The notes below the pieces were generated by a model, which saw only the letters and a program-made list of their open reading frames with translations, ran no database searches and was not told where the DNA came from. Of a DNA stretch of 64,000 bases, positions 1 through 7,900 are shown one piece after another. Every line of letters starts with the position of its first letter. The stretch's first letter is position 1. The translations under genes were made by a program, and so were the position numbers. This DNA comes from Trichodesmium sp002260545 (GTDB lineage: Bacteria; Cyanobacteriota; Cyanobacteriia; Cyanobacteriales; Microcoleaceae), in the NCBI RefSeq assembly GCF_050016015.1, contig NZ_JBNHEQ010000167.1, positions 21,006-85,005 on the forward strand, read 5' to 3'.

Positions 1-186
1 GATATTCGGGCAACCGAAATAGCGAAGCTTTCTAAATCTTTCTGAGATAAAGATTAGCGCGTTCACTGTCAGGTTAAAAACTGATAAGAACGGCTGTATT
101 GTATTCATTACTTTTTCGACTTGTGTGAAGTGTTTGACTAAAAGTTAATACATTTTTTTGCATACAAAATTGCTTATCAAATATTT

Positions 187-257
187 GGGGACTTGGTGTA
201 ATGGGAGCATACAACTCTTGCGAAGTTGTGGTAGGGGTTCAACCCCCCTAGTCTCCA
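187..257 (+). tRNA. tRNA-Ala(UGC), atypical sequence
   Basis: The segment folds by eye into a complete cloverleaf. The acceptor 187-193 pairs with 250-256, and A257 is the discriminator. The D stem is 196-199/207-210 with a GGG in the loop. The anticodon stem 212-216/224-228 encloses CTTGCGA, anticodon TGC at 219-221 after T218. The T arm is 233-237/245-249 with loop TTCAACC. The third acceptor pair is G189:U254, the classic G3:U70 alanine identity pair, which fits the anticodon. CCA is not encoded. The body does not resemble the usual rRNA-operon tRNA-Ala(UGC), so this is probably an additional accessory copy. The 186 bases before it hold no gene I recognise. Confidence 0.85.
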
Positions 258-260
258 TTT

Positions 261-335
261 GGTGTCTGAGGTTGAAGTAGTCGAAACGTCGGTTTGTGAC
301 GCCGAAGGAAACGAGTGCAAGTCTCGTCGGACGCC
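261..335 (+). tRNA. tRNA-His(GUG), atypical sequence
   Basis: It begins three bases after the tRNA-Ala. G261 acts as the extra G-1 and faces C335, the histidine-specific feature. The acceptor is 262-268/328-334 with two G-U pairs. The anticodon stem 289-293/301-305 encloses TTGTGAC, giving anticodon GTG at 296-298. The T stem is 311-315/323-327 with loop TGCAAGT, where G replaces the usual T55. The D stem (271-273/285-287) is short and ends in a G-A mismatch. Anticodon and G-1:C73 agree, so the identity is well supported. The odd T-loop suggests a divergent accessory tRNA, co-transcribed with the tRNA-Ala. Confidence 0.8.
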
Positions 336-375
336 CTGTTATTTCAGTTATCAGTTATTATTTATGAAATTATAT

Positions 376-1382
376 ATGAAAACCTTAGCAACTCGCTCTT
401 ATCAGGGAGAAAATGATTTAGAGGCGATCGCGCAGCGGTGCGGAGCACTATCGCAGAACTTTTCCAAGCTTGTGAAGAAGTCGATCACTTAGATCAATGG
501 ATATCTATTTCCTCTCTGCAACGTGAATTTAATAGTCCAGCTCCAGACATAAAGCGTGAAATTAGTCTTTGGGAAGATGGAGATGGTAAGCTTATTGCTT
601 TTGGGCAATTATCAATCCCAGAATTATCAGTTGATGCTCATCTTTCTTTCAAAGTTCATCCTACTTTCAGAGGCGAAGGTATAGAACAAGAAATCATTAA
701 ATGGAGTGAACAACGAATACGGGAAGTCGCTACAGATAGAAATACTTCTGTAAAGTTGCGCTCAGGTAGTCGCGACACTCAAACTCAACGTATCGCATTA
801 TTAGAAAGTTGTGGTTTTACCCCATGTCGTTATTTTTTGCGCATGGAGCGATCGCTCACCGAACCTTTTCCCAAACCAGAGTTACCCAAAGGTTTTACAT
901 TGGAGTCTGCTCTATCTCAGCAATTTTCTAGTGAAATTGGGCAGCGACATTTCCTAGAAGCATGGGTGGAGATGTTTAACCAAACGTTTATAGATCATTG
1001 GAACCACCATGATTTGACAGTTGAGCAGTTGGAACATGAAGTAAGTCACCCTCACTACAGACAAGATTTAGATTTAGTTGCAATTAGTGCTAGTGATGGT
1101 ACATTTGCTGGTTTTTGTTGCTGTTTTATTAACCCAGAAAAAAACCAGGACAAAGGAACAAAAGAAGGTGGAATAGTTATTCTCGGTACTCGTCGTGGTT
1201 TTCGGAAGCGTGGGTTAGGAAAGGCTATGTTACTTTCTGGAATGCAACGGTTACGAGATGTTGGTATGGATAAGGCGTTACTTGGTGTTGATGCTGAGAA
1301 CCCGTCGGGAGCAACTCGACTTTATGAGTCTGTGGGTTTCCGTAAAGTTCATACTAATATTTTCTATGTCAAAGAATTTTAA
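376..1382 (+). CDS. Tandem GNAT acetyltransferase with an insertion-rewritten 5' end
   Basis: The protein has two GNAT-fold halves. The C-terminal half has a clear acetyl-CoA loop (RRGFRKRGLGKA) followed by a typical beta4-alpha4 region and the ending LYESVGF. The N-terminal half keeps HPTFRGEGI. The substrate is unknown; two-domain GNATs include mycothiol-synthase-like enzymes. The old start seems to be ATG 376 (MKTLATRSYQGENDLEAIA), but 23 bp (GCAGCGGTGCGG...CTATCGC, about 432-454) shift that frame to a stop at 492. Removing the 23 bp restores LEAIAELFQACEEVDHL. The current open frame can start at GTG 438 inside the insert and runs to 1382 (314 codons). It is therefore either a 5'-truncated functional gene or a pseudogene. 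It lies between tRNAs and the Ro-like locus. Confidence 0.75.
432..454. repeat. 23-bp repeat insertion inside the GNAT gene
   Basis: The segment GCAGCGGTGCGGAGCACTATCGC follows GCGATCGC and duplicates its TATCGC/ATCGC end. Excising it fuses two perfectly matching reading frames, so it is a recent small insertion. Similar G/C-rich palindromic snippets occur in the repeat clusters near 22270-22350 and 43970-44100. Confidence 0.65.
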
Positions 1383-1433
1383 ATATGAATATTTCTGACT
1401 TTTAGATTCTTCAAAAAATATTTTCTTACCCCC

Positions 1434-1462
1434 TTGACAGTTATGTATTATTTATGTAGTAT
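1434..1462 (+). promoter_or_regulatory. Sigma-70-like promoter for the RNA/Ro60-like locus
   Basis: TTGACA at 1434-1439 is a consensus -35 box, followed by a 17-nt spacer and TAGTAT at 1457-1462. It points toward the two structured RNAs (1646 and 2185) and the Ro60-like gene (2349). No better promoter is visible closer to them. Confidence 0.6.
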
Positions 1463-1645
1463 AAAAAATATAAGGTAAATAAAGAGGCAAAGCTGCCTAA
1501 TCACTGAACCTAGAAAATTCAATATTCAATTTATGTTTTTAGAGAAATTTTCAAATTAGTAAAAACCTATCTCTTAAGATGCTATTTATACTTTTAATAC
1601 TCACGTTTAAACAGCTTTAATAGCTTAAATAAAGCATAGAGAATT

Positions 1646-1774
1646 TCACTTCGCGCCCTAACAATGAAAGCTTACATACTAGCTCATTTGGTAGAGCATT
1701 TGCCTTTAATGCAAGTGGTAGCAGGTTCAATTCCTGCGTATGAAACAACAGCTTTCTTAACTTGCGCGAAGTGA
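1646..1774 (+). ncRNA. Y RNA-like structured RNA 1 with tRNA-like module
   Basis: The ends form a perfect 11-bp stem (TCACTTCGCGC 1646-1656 with GCGCGAAGTGA 1764-1774). Inside is an asymmetric internal loop, CCTAACAAT (1657-1665) opposite TTAACTT (1757-1763), and a second perfect 7-bp stem (1666-1672/1750-1756). On top sits a tRNA cloverleaf (1673-1745). This end-pairing stem plus loop plus tRNA-mimic layout, about 129 nt long, matches bacterial Y RNAs (YrlA type) that bind Ro60/Rsr. A second copy (2185-2247) keeps the loop sequences and outer stem core but has a different, compensated inner stem, which supports the fold. The neighbour gene is Ro60-like. I could not confirm the published bacterial Y RNA consensus sequence, so the family name is an inference. 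Confidence 0.65.
1673..1745 (+). tRNA. tRNA-like domain, anticodon UUA (UAA-reading), inside RNA 1
   Basis: The acceptor 1673-1679/1738-1744 has one A-A mismatch at the second pair. The D arm is GCTC/GAGC with loop ATTTGGTA. The anticodon stem 1699-1703/1711-1715 encloses CTTTAAT, so the anticodon is TTA at 1706-1708 after T1705. The T arm is 1721-1725/1733-1737 with the canonical loop TTCAATT. It resembles tRNA-Lys(UUU) with one T lost from the anticodon loop. Taken literally it would be an ochre suppressor. More likely it is a tRNA mimic embedded in the Y RNA-like transcript, because it sits on top of a longer stem. Confidence 0.6.
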
Positions 1775-1834
1775 TTTTAATTCCTAATTTAAAAAAACAT
1801 ATAACAATAGGAAATCATTCGTGAGAAAAAACTG

Positions 1835-1888
1835 TAGGGGTTTGGTCTCCAAACCCAAGCTTCAAGGGATTTGGAGACCAAACCCCTA
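1835..1888. repeat. Hairpin repeat TAGGGGTTTGGTCTCC
   Basis: TAGGGGTTTGGTCTCCAAA (1835-1853) pairs with the complementary arm ending CCCCTA at 1888. A related hairpin is at 2068-2120 and a half-copy at about 3998-4021. This is a dispersed intergenic palindrome, possibly transcribed as a stem-loop between the two Y RNA-like copies. Confidence 0.75.
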
Positions 1889-1914
1889 TGAGAAAATCTT
1901 ACCCAATTATTAAT

Positions 1915-2061
1915 TATTAATAATTAATAATTAAATAATTCGCGCCTTGAAGCCTCCCCTTGGATAGGGGAAAAAAAGTGCTAGGATATTTCCCGATATT
2001 CAATTCCGTAACGGTTTTAACCAGAGGTAATTATCAATTATCCATTATCAATTATCAATTA
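1915..2061. repeat. Dispersed ~140-bp repeat, copy 1
   Basis: The segment contains AGCCTCCCCTTGGATAGGGG and a conserved ATTCCGTAACGG block, ending in TTATCAATTATCC heptamers. It is nearly identical to 47047-47183. It carries no credible coding content. Confidence 0.8.
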
Positions 2062-2067
2062 TTGAAC

Positions 2068-2120
2068 GTAGGGGTTTGCTCTCCAAACCTAAAGGAGGGA
2101 TTTGGAAACCAAACCCCTAC
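2068..2120. repeat. Hairpin repeat GTAGGGGTTTG
   Basis: GTAGGGGTTTGCTCTCCAAA pairs imperfectly with the arm ending CAAACCCCTAC at 2120. It is the same family as 1835-1888. Confidence 0.7.
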
Positions 2121-2184
2121 AGTTTTTTTCACCAATCATTTCATATTTCTATAGCTGAATATTTATTTCATTAGCAGTTGTCGT

Positions 2185-2247
2185 CGCGCCCCAAACTAGA
2201 GAGATTACATACAGCTTATGGGTAGCAAAACTCTCTTAACTTGCGCG
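2185..2247 (+). ncRNA. Y RNA-like structured RNA 2 (short form)
   Basis: CGCGC (2185-2189) pairs with GCGCG (2243-2247), extendable by two G-U pairs. The internal loop is CCCAAACTA (2190-2198) against TTAACTT (2236-2242). The inner stem is GAGAG (2199-2203)/CTCTC (2231-2235), capped by ATTACATACAGCTTATGGGT and seven further bases. Compared with RNA 1, the loop strands are conserved (TTAACTT identical), while the inner stem changed on both sides from GAAAG/CTTTC to GAGAG/CTCTC. The tRNA body is missing except for the shared ATTACATAC-like start. It lies 100 nt before the Ro60-like start codon and may be processed from the same transcript. Confidence 0.6.
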
Positions 2248-2348
2248 GTATATTTAATCATAAATATTAATACCAAAACACCGCAAAACTGCCGACGATA
2301 ATTGCCTCCGAAAAAAGTTATTTTGGTTTGAATAAGGAGGTAGTTAAA

Positions 2349-3857
2349 ATGAATAAAACTAAGATGAATAACGATGAACGCGACTTACGTTTAGAAATGC
2401 TCAATAGTCTGCTCACAACTCCTCACCGTCAATTAGAAAAAGTAGCAGAAATTCATCAATTAATTGTTGAGTTAGACCCTATTTTTTACGGACATTTAGC
2501 AGTTTGGTATCAAAATAACGGTGATGTGCGAGACCATGAAGAAGTATTCTTAGGAAACTTGCTAACAAGTAATCTTACAGAACACCGAGATGCAGGTTTC
2601 ATAATGCTACAAAATTTCCCTCCTTACCAGGTGTCACGCATTGTATACTTTATGAAACAACAGCAAAATAAAATGCCACGTTCAGCGCGTACTGCTGTTA
2701 CTCGTTATTTGCGCAAGCGCGAAAAAAATGCAGAATTTTTTGACCGCGCAGCTATCCGTAACCGCAAAGCAATGAAGCACTTATATGCGACTTTGCACAT
2801 TAAACCTAATTCTCGCGCTGATGCCATCTTATTTAAAGAAAGACCTCCAGAAGATAGTCTAGCTTTCATGTTGAAGCAGTTGGCAAAAACAGAAACAGCA
2901 GCAGAGCAAGCAGCTTTAATAGTGGAACACAACATTCCCTATACTATTGCTGTGGGAGCAGTCAAAAAATTAACACCTACTGTATTAGTAGCTTTGATTA
3001 ATTCTATGTCTCCCCAGGAAATTATCAATAACCTGAAATCTCTGACTGCTCGTGGTGCAATGGAACACCCAGAAGTAAAAGCGTTAATAGATGAGAAACT
3101 GACTGAAGCGCAAAATAGCGATCGCGTATCTGCTTATAAAGCTAAAGTTGCTGCTGATGCTTCCCAGGTTGATGCGGAAACTGCTGCCAAGTTGGAGAAG
3201 GTGACTAACGAGCAAGTCAAAAAGCGCGGTAAAATTTCTCTACCAACTGCTTTACTTGTGGATAAGTCTGGTTCCATGCACCAGGCGATCGAAGTTGGTA
3301 AGCGTCTTGCTTCCCTAATTTCAGGTATTACTGAAGCGGAACTATTTGTCTACGCTTTCGATACTATGCCTTATCCTGTTACTGCCGAAGGTACAGAGTT
3401 GAGTGACTGGGAACGTGGTTTCCAAAATATTCGCGCGGGTGGAGGTACAAGTTGCGGTTGTGCTGTAGCAGCAATGCGACGCAAAAAGCAAGTTGTCGAA
3501 CAGTTTATTCTGGTGACAGATGAAGGAGAAAATACTGCACCTTATTTTGCTGATGCTTACACTGCTTATTGTCGTGACTTGGCGGTGATGCCAAATGTGG
3601 TTATTGTGCGTTTGGGTAACTATGCTTCTAATTATGTAGAAAGTCAACTGAAGCGGAAGCAAGTGCCAGTGGAAACTTTGAGTTTTAAAGGTGACTACTA
3701 CTCTTTGCCTAATTTGGTGCCAATGTTGTCTCACGCTTCACGACTAGAATTGTTGATGGAAATTATGGAGACTTCTTTGCCAGTGCGCAATGATCGAGAA
3801 ATTCAAAAGTCAAAAGTCAGAAAAAATAGGAGTTGCGCAGAAACCGGGTTTATCTAG
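2349..3857 (+). CDS. Ro60-like TROVE/vWA RNA-binding protein
   Basis: The 502-residue protein starts at ATG 2349, eight bases after a strong AAGGAGG; the in-frame TTG 2328 is unlikely. Residues about 10-270 are helical-repeat sequence resembling the TROVE ring of Ro60/Rsr (HLYATLHIKP; LTPTVLVALINSMSPQEIINNL). Residues about 298-450 are a vWA domain with an intact MIDAS (DKSGSM at 305-310, GGTS at 365-368, TDEG at 390-393). Length is close to the 500-540 of bacterial Rsr. Ro60 proteins bind Y RNAs and misfolded or damaged RNAs, and two Y RNA-like elements lie directly upstream. The last residues (about AETGFI) are encoded by a dispersed GAAACCGGGTTT repeat, so the native C-terminus was replaced. 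It could alternatively be a generic MoxR-type vWA protein, but the N-terminal pattern favours TROVE. Confidence 0.7.
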   Translation: MNKTKMNNDERDLRLEMLNSLLTTPHRQLEKVAEIHQLIVELDPIFYGHLAVWYQNNGDVRDHEEVFLGNLLTSNLTEHRDAGFIMLQNFPPYQVSRIVYFMKQQQNKMPRSARTAVTRYLRKREKNAEFFDRAAIRNRKAMKHLYATLHIKPNSRADAILFKERPPEDSLAFMLKQLAKTETAAEQAALIVEHNIPYTIAVGAVKKLTPTVLVALINSMSPQEIINNLKSLTARGAMEHPEVKALIDEKLTEAQNSDRVSAYKAKVAADASQVDAETAAKLEKVTNEQVKKRGKISLPTALLVDKSGSMHQAIEVGKRLASLISGITEAELFVYAFDTMPYPVTAEGTELSDWERGFQNIRAGGGTSCGCAVAAMRRKKQVVEQFILVTDEGENTAPYFADAYTAYCRDLAVMPNVVIVRLGNYASNYVESQLKRKQVPVETLSFKGDYYSLPNLVPMLSHASRLELLMEIMETSLPVRNDREIQKSKVRKNRSCAETGFI

Positions 3858-3902
3858 AAAATTTCGTGATTTGAAAATAATCATGGCAATAAACCCGGTT
3901 TC
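3840..3902. repeat. GAAACCGGGTTT inverted-repeat hairpin, copy 1
   Basis: GAAACCGGGTTTAT (3840-3853) pairs with ATAAACCCGGTTTC (3889-3902). It overlaps the 3' end of the Ro60-like gene and may serve as terminator or mRNA 3' stem-loop. Sister copies lie at 16790, 19652 and 51964. Confidence 0.8.
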
Positions 3903-4258
3903 TTGTTTGAGTGTGTAATATAAAATCCTGATAATTACTGTATCCAAGTCATTGCGACGGCCATACCAAATCCGGTAGTATCAATATAATTCAAGACCGT
4001 AGGGGTTTGGTCTCCAAACCCTCTAAAAACTAGGAATTTTAGCCAATACTGATGGTGGAACCTTATTCTCCAAAGCAAGCAGATTTGATATCAGGAAGCA
4101 ATCTTCGCGCATCCCTGAGATTTCTTCCTATCGTCGCAATGACAACTGTTCAACCAGATTTTAGACAAACTGCAACGTTATAGTTATGGAGAATAATTGT
4201 GACAACTGTTCAAGCAGATTTTAGACAAACTGCAACGTTATAGTTATGGAGAATAATT
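3903..4258. other. Intergenic region with repeat fragments
   Basis: No gene is seen. It holds a half-copy of the TAGGGGTTTGGTCTCC hairpin (3998-4021), a fragment related to the CCGG-TIR element (about 3961-3985), and the 60-bp tandem duplication that ends at the next start codon. Confidence 0.6.
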
Positions 4259-4260
4259 GT
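4141..4260. repeat. 60-bp tandem duplication carrying an RBS and start codon
   Basis: Positions 4141-4200 and 4201-4260 are identical except for one base (C4154 versus G4214). Each copy contains TATGGAGAATAATTGTG, that is, a ribosome binding site and GTG. The first copy would start a 14-codon peptide (GTG 4199 to TAG 4243); the second starts the gene at 4259. Confidence 0.95.
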
Positions 4261-4570
4261 GACAAAAAAATACAAGTCAAAAAAGCCTAATCTTCTTTAT
4301 CAAAGATTAACAGAAGCACTAGAAAATGGTAGTAAAGTCCGCATTGAAGCAGAGGAAACTTATTATGGTCTTCCTGTTAGTGTGACTGATAACTTTGTGG
4401 AAATTATGGTATTAGTTCCACCAGATGAATTTGATGAAGAAGATGATACTTTTAAACAAGTGATATGGTTAATTCGACTTGACTCTATTTTTGCGATCGC
4501 ATACCTTACAGAATACTGGTCAAGTGCAAGATTAGAAAAATTACTGGAGATAGGTGTTAATCAGGTTTAA
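4259..4570 (+). CDS. Small acidic hypothetical protein
   Basis: The 103-residue protein has a GTG start at 4259, placed ten bases after GGAG. It has a basic N-terminus (TKKYKSKKPN), a central strand-rich part and an acidic stretch (PPDEFDEEDD). There is no signal peptide or membrane segment. It looks like a conserved cyanobacterial small protein of unknown function; I recognise no family. The stop codon TAA (4568-4570) is the first part of the TAATATCATGTCCGG terminus of a palindromic element, so the last residues may not be original. Confidence 0.6.
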   Translation: MTKKYKSKKPNLLYQRLTEALENGSKVRIEAEETYYGLPVSVTDNFVEIMVLVPPDEFDEEDDTFKQVIWLIRLDSIFAIAYLTEYWSSARLEKLLEIGVNQV

Positions 4571-4794
4571 TATCATGTCCGGATCAGAGCGTGATAGAAC
4601 TCCGTTCCGCTTACGCGACCAAAAAACATTCTCCTTTTTGTACTTTCTTTCTCCCCTCTTCCCTCCTGACTCCTGTACGGGCGTTAACGATAGTTATGCG
4701 AAGCTAACGGCCGTTTCGCTGCGCGACATGAAACGCCCCTACGACTCCTGACTCCTCCCTTCTTATTTATAACTATTCAACCGGACATAATATA
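4568..4794. repeat. CCGG-TIR palindromic element, copy 1
   Basis: It begins TAATATCATGTCCGG and ends CCGGACATAATATA, inverted termini shared with 11359-11530 and 39204-39357. The interior carries another palindromic cluster (GTACGGGCGTTAACG... ACATGAAACGCCCC). It has no coding capacity. The rest of the gap to 4945 shows only AT-rich sequence. Confidence 0.65.
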
Positions 4795-4945
4795 ACTTGT
4801 TTGAGGTCAAACAATACAGAGTCTGTTAGTGTTAACTTTTGTTTAGTAGTAGCTATTTCCTACAAGGAGCGATGTAAAAATGAATTGTGAAATCTAGCAT
4901 CTATTTAGTTTACGAACAGACTCTTATTAACAGGAACAATCCTTA

Positions 4946-7900
4946 ATGAAACTCAAGTTACCAAAAAAATATCGATTATTAGTATTTTTTTTCCTCTTGA
5001 TCTTTTATTTGGCGATCCTGATCATTTTGCCTAGAGAAGACCATGCCATTTATCTCGCAGTTGTCGGTCCCATGAAGGGACAGCACAAATTAGAGGGACA
5101 GGAGATGGTTAGGGGAATCAACTTGTATCTCGACCAGGTTAACCAAGAGGGGGGAATTGGGGGAAAGCAGGTCAAATTGCTAGAGTTTGATCACCAAAGA
5201 GAACCTAAATTGGCTCGACAGAAAGCTTTGGAGATTGCCAAACAAAATAAAGCCCTCGTCGTCTTGGGACATCTTTCCAGTTCTACTTCTGTCGAAGGGA
5301 GTCAAGTTTACAAAGAATATGGCATTCCAGCGATTACTGCTTCTGCAACTAATCAAGCTGTTACACAAGGAAATGATTGGTACTTTAGAGTAGTTGTTGA
5401 TACTTCTTTTCAAGGCATTTATTTAGCCAATTATGTTAAGAGAATTTTGCATCAGCAAACGGCGAGTATCATAATTCAAGAGGATGATATTTATAACAAA
5501 TTTCTAGCCAAAGCTTTTGAAAATGAATTCATAGCTTTGGGAGGAACAGTCAAATATAAATGGAATATCGAGCCAAAATCCGAAAATGTGGAGAAGATGC
5601 GCGATCAAATTATCCTAGATTTATCCAAGACAAAGAAGGATGAAACTGGGATTATTTTTTTGACAACAACTACCAGCGAGGTGGCAAAACTAATCCCCAA
5701 AATGATGCGCAGGGGCTTAGAATATCCCATGATAGGCGGTGACATCCTTAGTACGGGATTTATAGATCTAATAAAAGATTATTCAGAGGAACAGGCAATA
5801 CCGGGGTATTTCTCTGATGATATCTATGCCATATCTCATATTATTTTTAATACTGCAGGAGAAAAAGCTCAACAGTTCAGAAATAAGTATCTTAAAAAGT
5901 ACGATCAAGAACCAAGTCCGATAGCAGCTACCTATTATGATGCTACCTTAGTAGCTATTAAGGCGATGGAAAGGGGAAACGTTCAAGGTGAACGGAAAAA
6001 CCTAGGAGCAGAACGCCAGAAAATTAAAGATGCTCTCGCCCAAATTAATGAGATTAAAAATGGTATTAAAGGCACAACAGGTCTCATTTACTTTGATCGG
6101 CAAGGTAATGCTTTTAAAGAGGTTTATATTGGCAAATTTCAGCAGCAGAAATTCATTTCAAGCTGGACTCAGCTTTCTCCTGTGACTGACCTCAAGAAGA
6201 TTGAGGATATTGAGCAAGAATTAAAAGCAGAAAATATTTTACTCGTTAATGGTAGATATATGCAAAAAACCCAGGTAGTATATACTGGGATAGATATTAA
6301 TGAAGTGAGTGATATCGATCAGAAACAATCAACTTATACCGTCGATTTTTATCTTTGGTTTCGCGGTCCAAATCGGATTAAATTTGATGAAATTGAGTTT
6401 ATTAATTCAGCAGAAACTATCAAATTAGGTCGGCCTCTAGCTGATGAAGAAATAGACAACGATATCACCTACCGACTTTATCGAATCAAAGCCAAATTTA
6501 AGGTGAATTTTGCTTTTCATGAATATCCCTTTGATACCCAAAGTTTGCAGCTAAAATTCCGCCATTCCTCCTTAAATAGAGAAAAATTGCTCTATGTGCA
6601 GGACTTATTAGGGATGCGCAATCAAACTAATCAAGCGACTTTAAAGAAGTTTGAAAGATCCCAGGTTTTTAGTTCGACTCCTAACTGGGAAGTAAAAAAC
6701 GCTAATTTTTTTGTGGATATAATTAGAGATAGCTCTACCCTAGGTAATCCCCAATTTTTTAACTCAGATACTGATATAGAATATTCTAGGTTTAATGCTG
6801 TTATTTCAATTCAAAGAGATGGAGTCAGCTTTGCTATTAAGAACTTGCTGCCTCTGTTTCTAATTATCTGTGTATCGTACCTACTTTTCTTTATCCCTGC
6901 AGAACAAATAAGTCCGCGGGTTAGTATCGGTGTAAGTACCTTATTAACTTCATCATTTTTCCACCAGAGACTTTCCAGTGATTTACCACAAATTGGCTAT
7001 TTAATTGCGATTGAATATATCTTCTATTGCGTTTACCTGTTAGTATTGTTGGGACTAGCGATCACGATCGCTAGTTATATAGAATCGAAAAAAGACAACC
7101 AGAAATTAGTCAAACGTTTAGCCAGAGTTAGCAAGGTAGTTTATCCATTACTAATTTTGACGGTTGGGGTCATATTTGTCTTCCGCTATGTCATTACTTT
7201 ATCACTTTCTCCACATTCTGATCAGCAACGCCCTTTCTCCCCACAAGAGTCCGCAGCAACTGATGCTAATCTAGGAAACGCAACCGACGAACAAGTAACC
7301 TTAACTTTGAGTTCGTGGTTGACGAACCATGATGTAGAACAGATTAACCAGATACTAGCAGTGTTTAACAGTAAGTATCCTCACATCAATGTAGAATTTG
7401 TTCCCAGTGAAGAATATGACTCAATTCTAACGAGCCAGTTAGAAAAAGGTGTAGCTCCTGATTTGTTCTATCTACGTTCTTTTTCCTTCTCACGACCATT
7501 GTTTGAAGAAGGTTATCTGGAACCCTTACAAGATTTACCCAGATTGAAGGACAATTTTACGCCAGAGAATTTAGATCCTTGGGCAACAGATGATGGTAAA
7601 TCTTATGGTGTACCTTTTATGGCGGTTTCCCACGGCATATACTATAATGTTGACCTGTTTGAGCAACTGAATCTAAAAGTGCCTACTACTTGGGAGGAGT
7701 TGCTCTATACGGCAGAAGTCATAAAATATTTCGGTTATATACCCTTTGCCAATGGGTCGAAAGACAAGTGGGCGATCGCCGAGGTTGTCTTTATGAACTT
7801 GGCACCCAACTTTATTGGCGGACGGGAAGGAAGACTCAAGTATAGCTCTGGCGATCGCTGCTTCAACGACAAGCATACTGTAGCAGCATTTCAAGCAGTT

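Noticed and set aside
259..492. 77-codon plus-strand ORF
   Set aside because: It runs through the tRNA-His gene and then through the old GNAT start up to the insertion-caused stop; only its last part is ancestral coding sequence.
1960..2154. 64-codon ORF with SIINYQL repeats
   Set aside because: It translates the dispersed repeat and heptamers; no ribosome binding site or protein-like composition.
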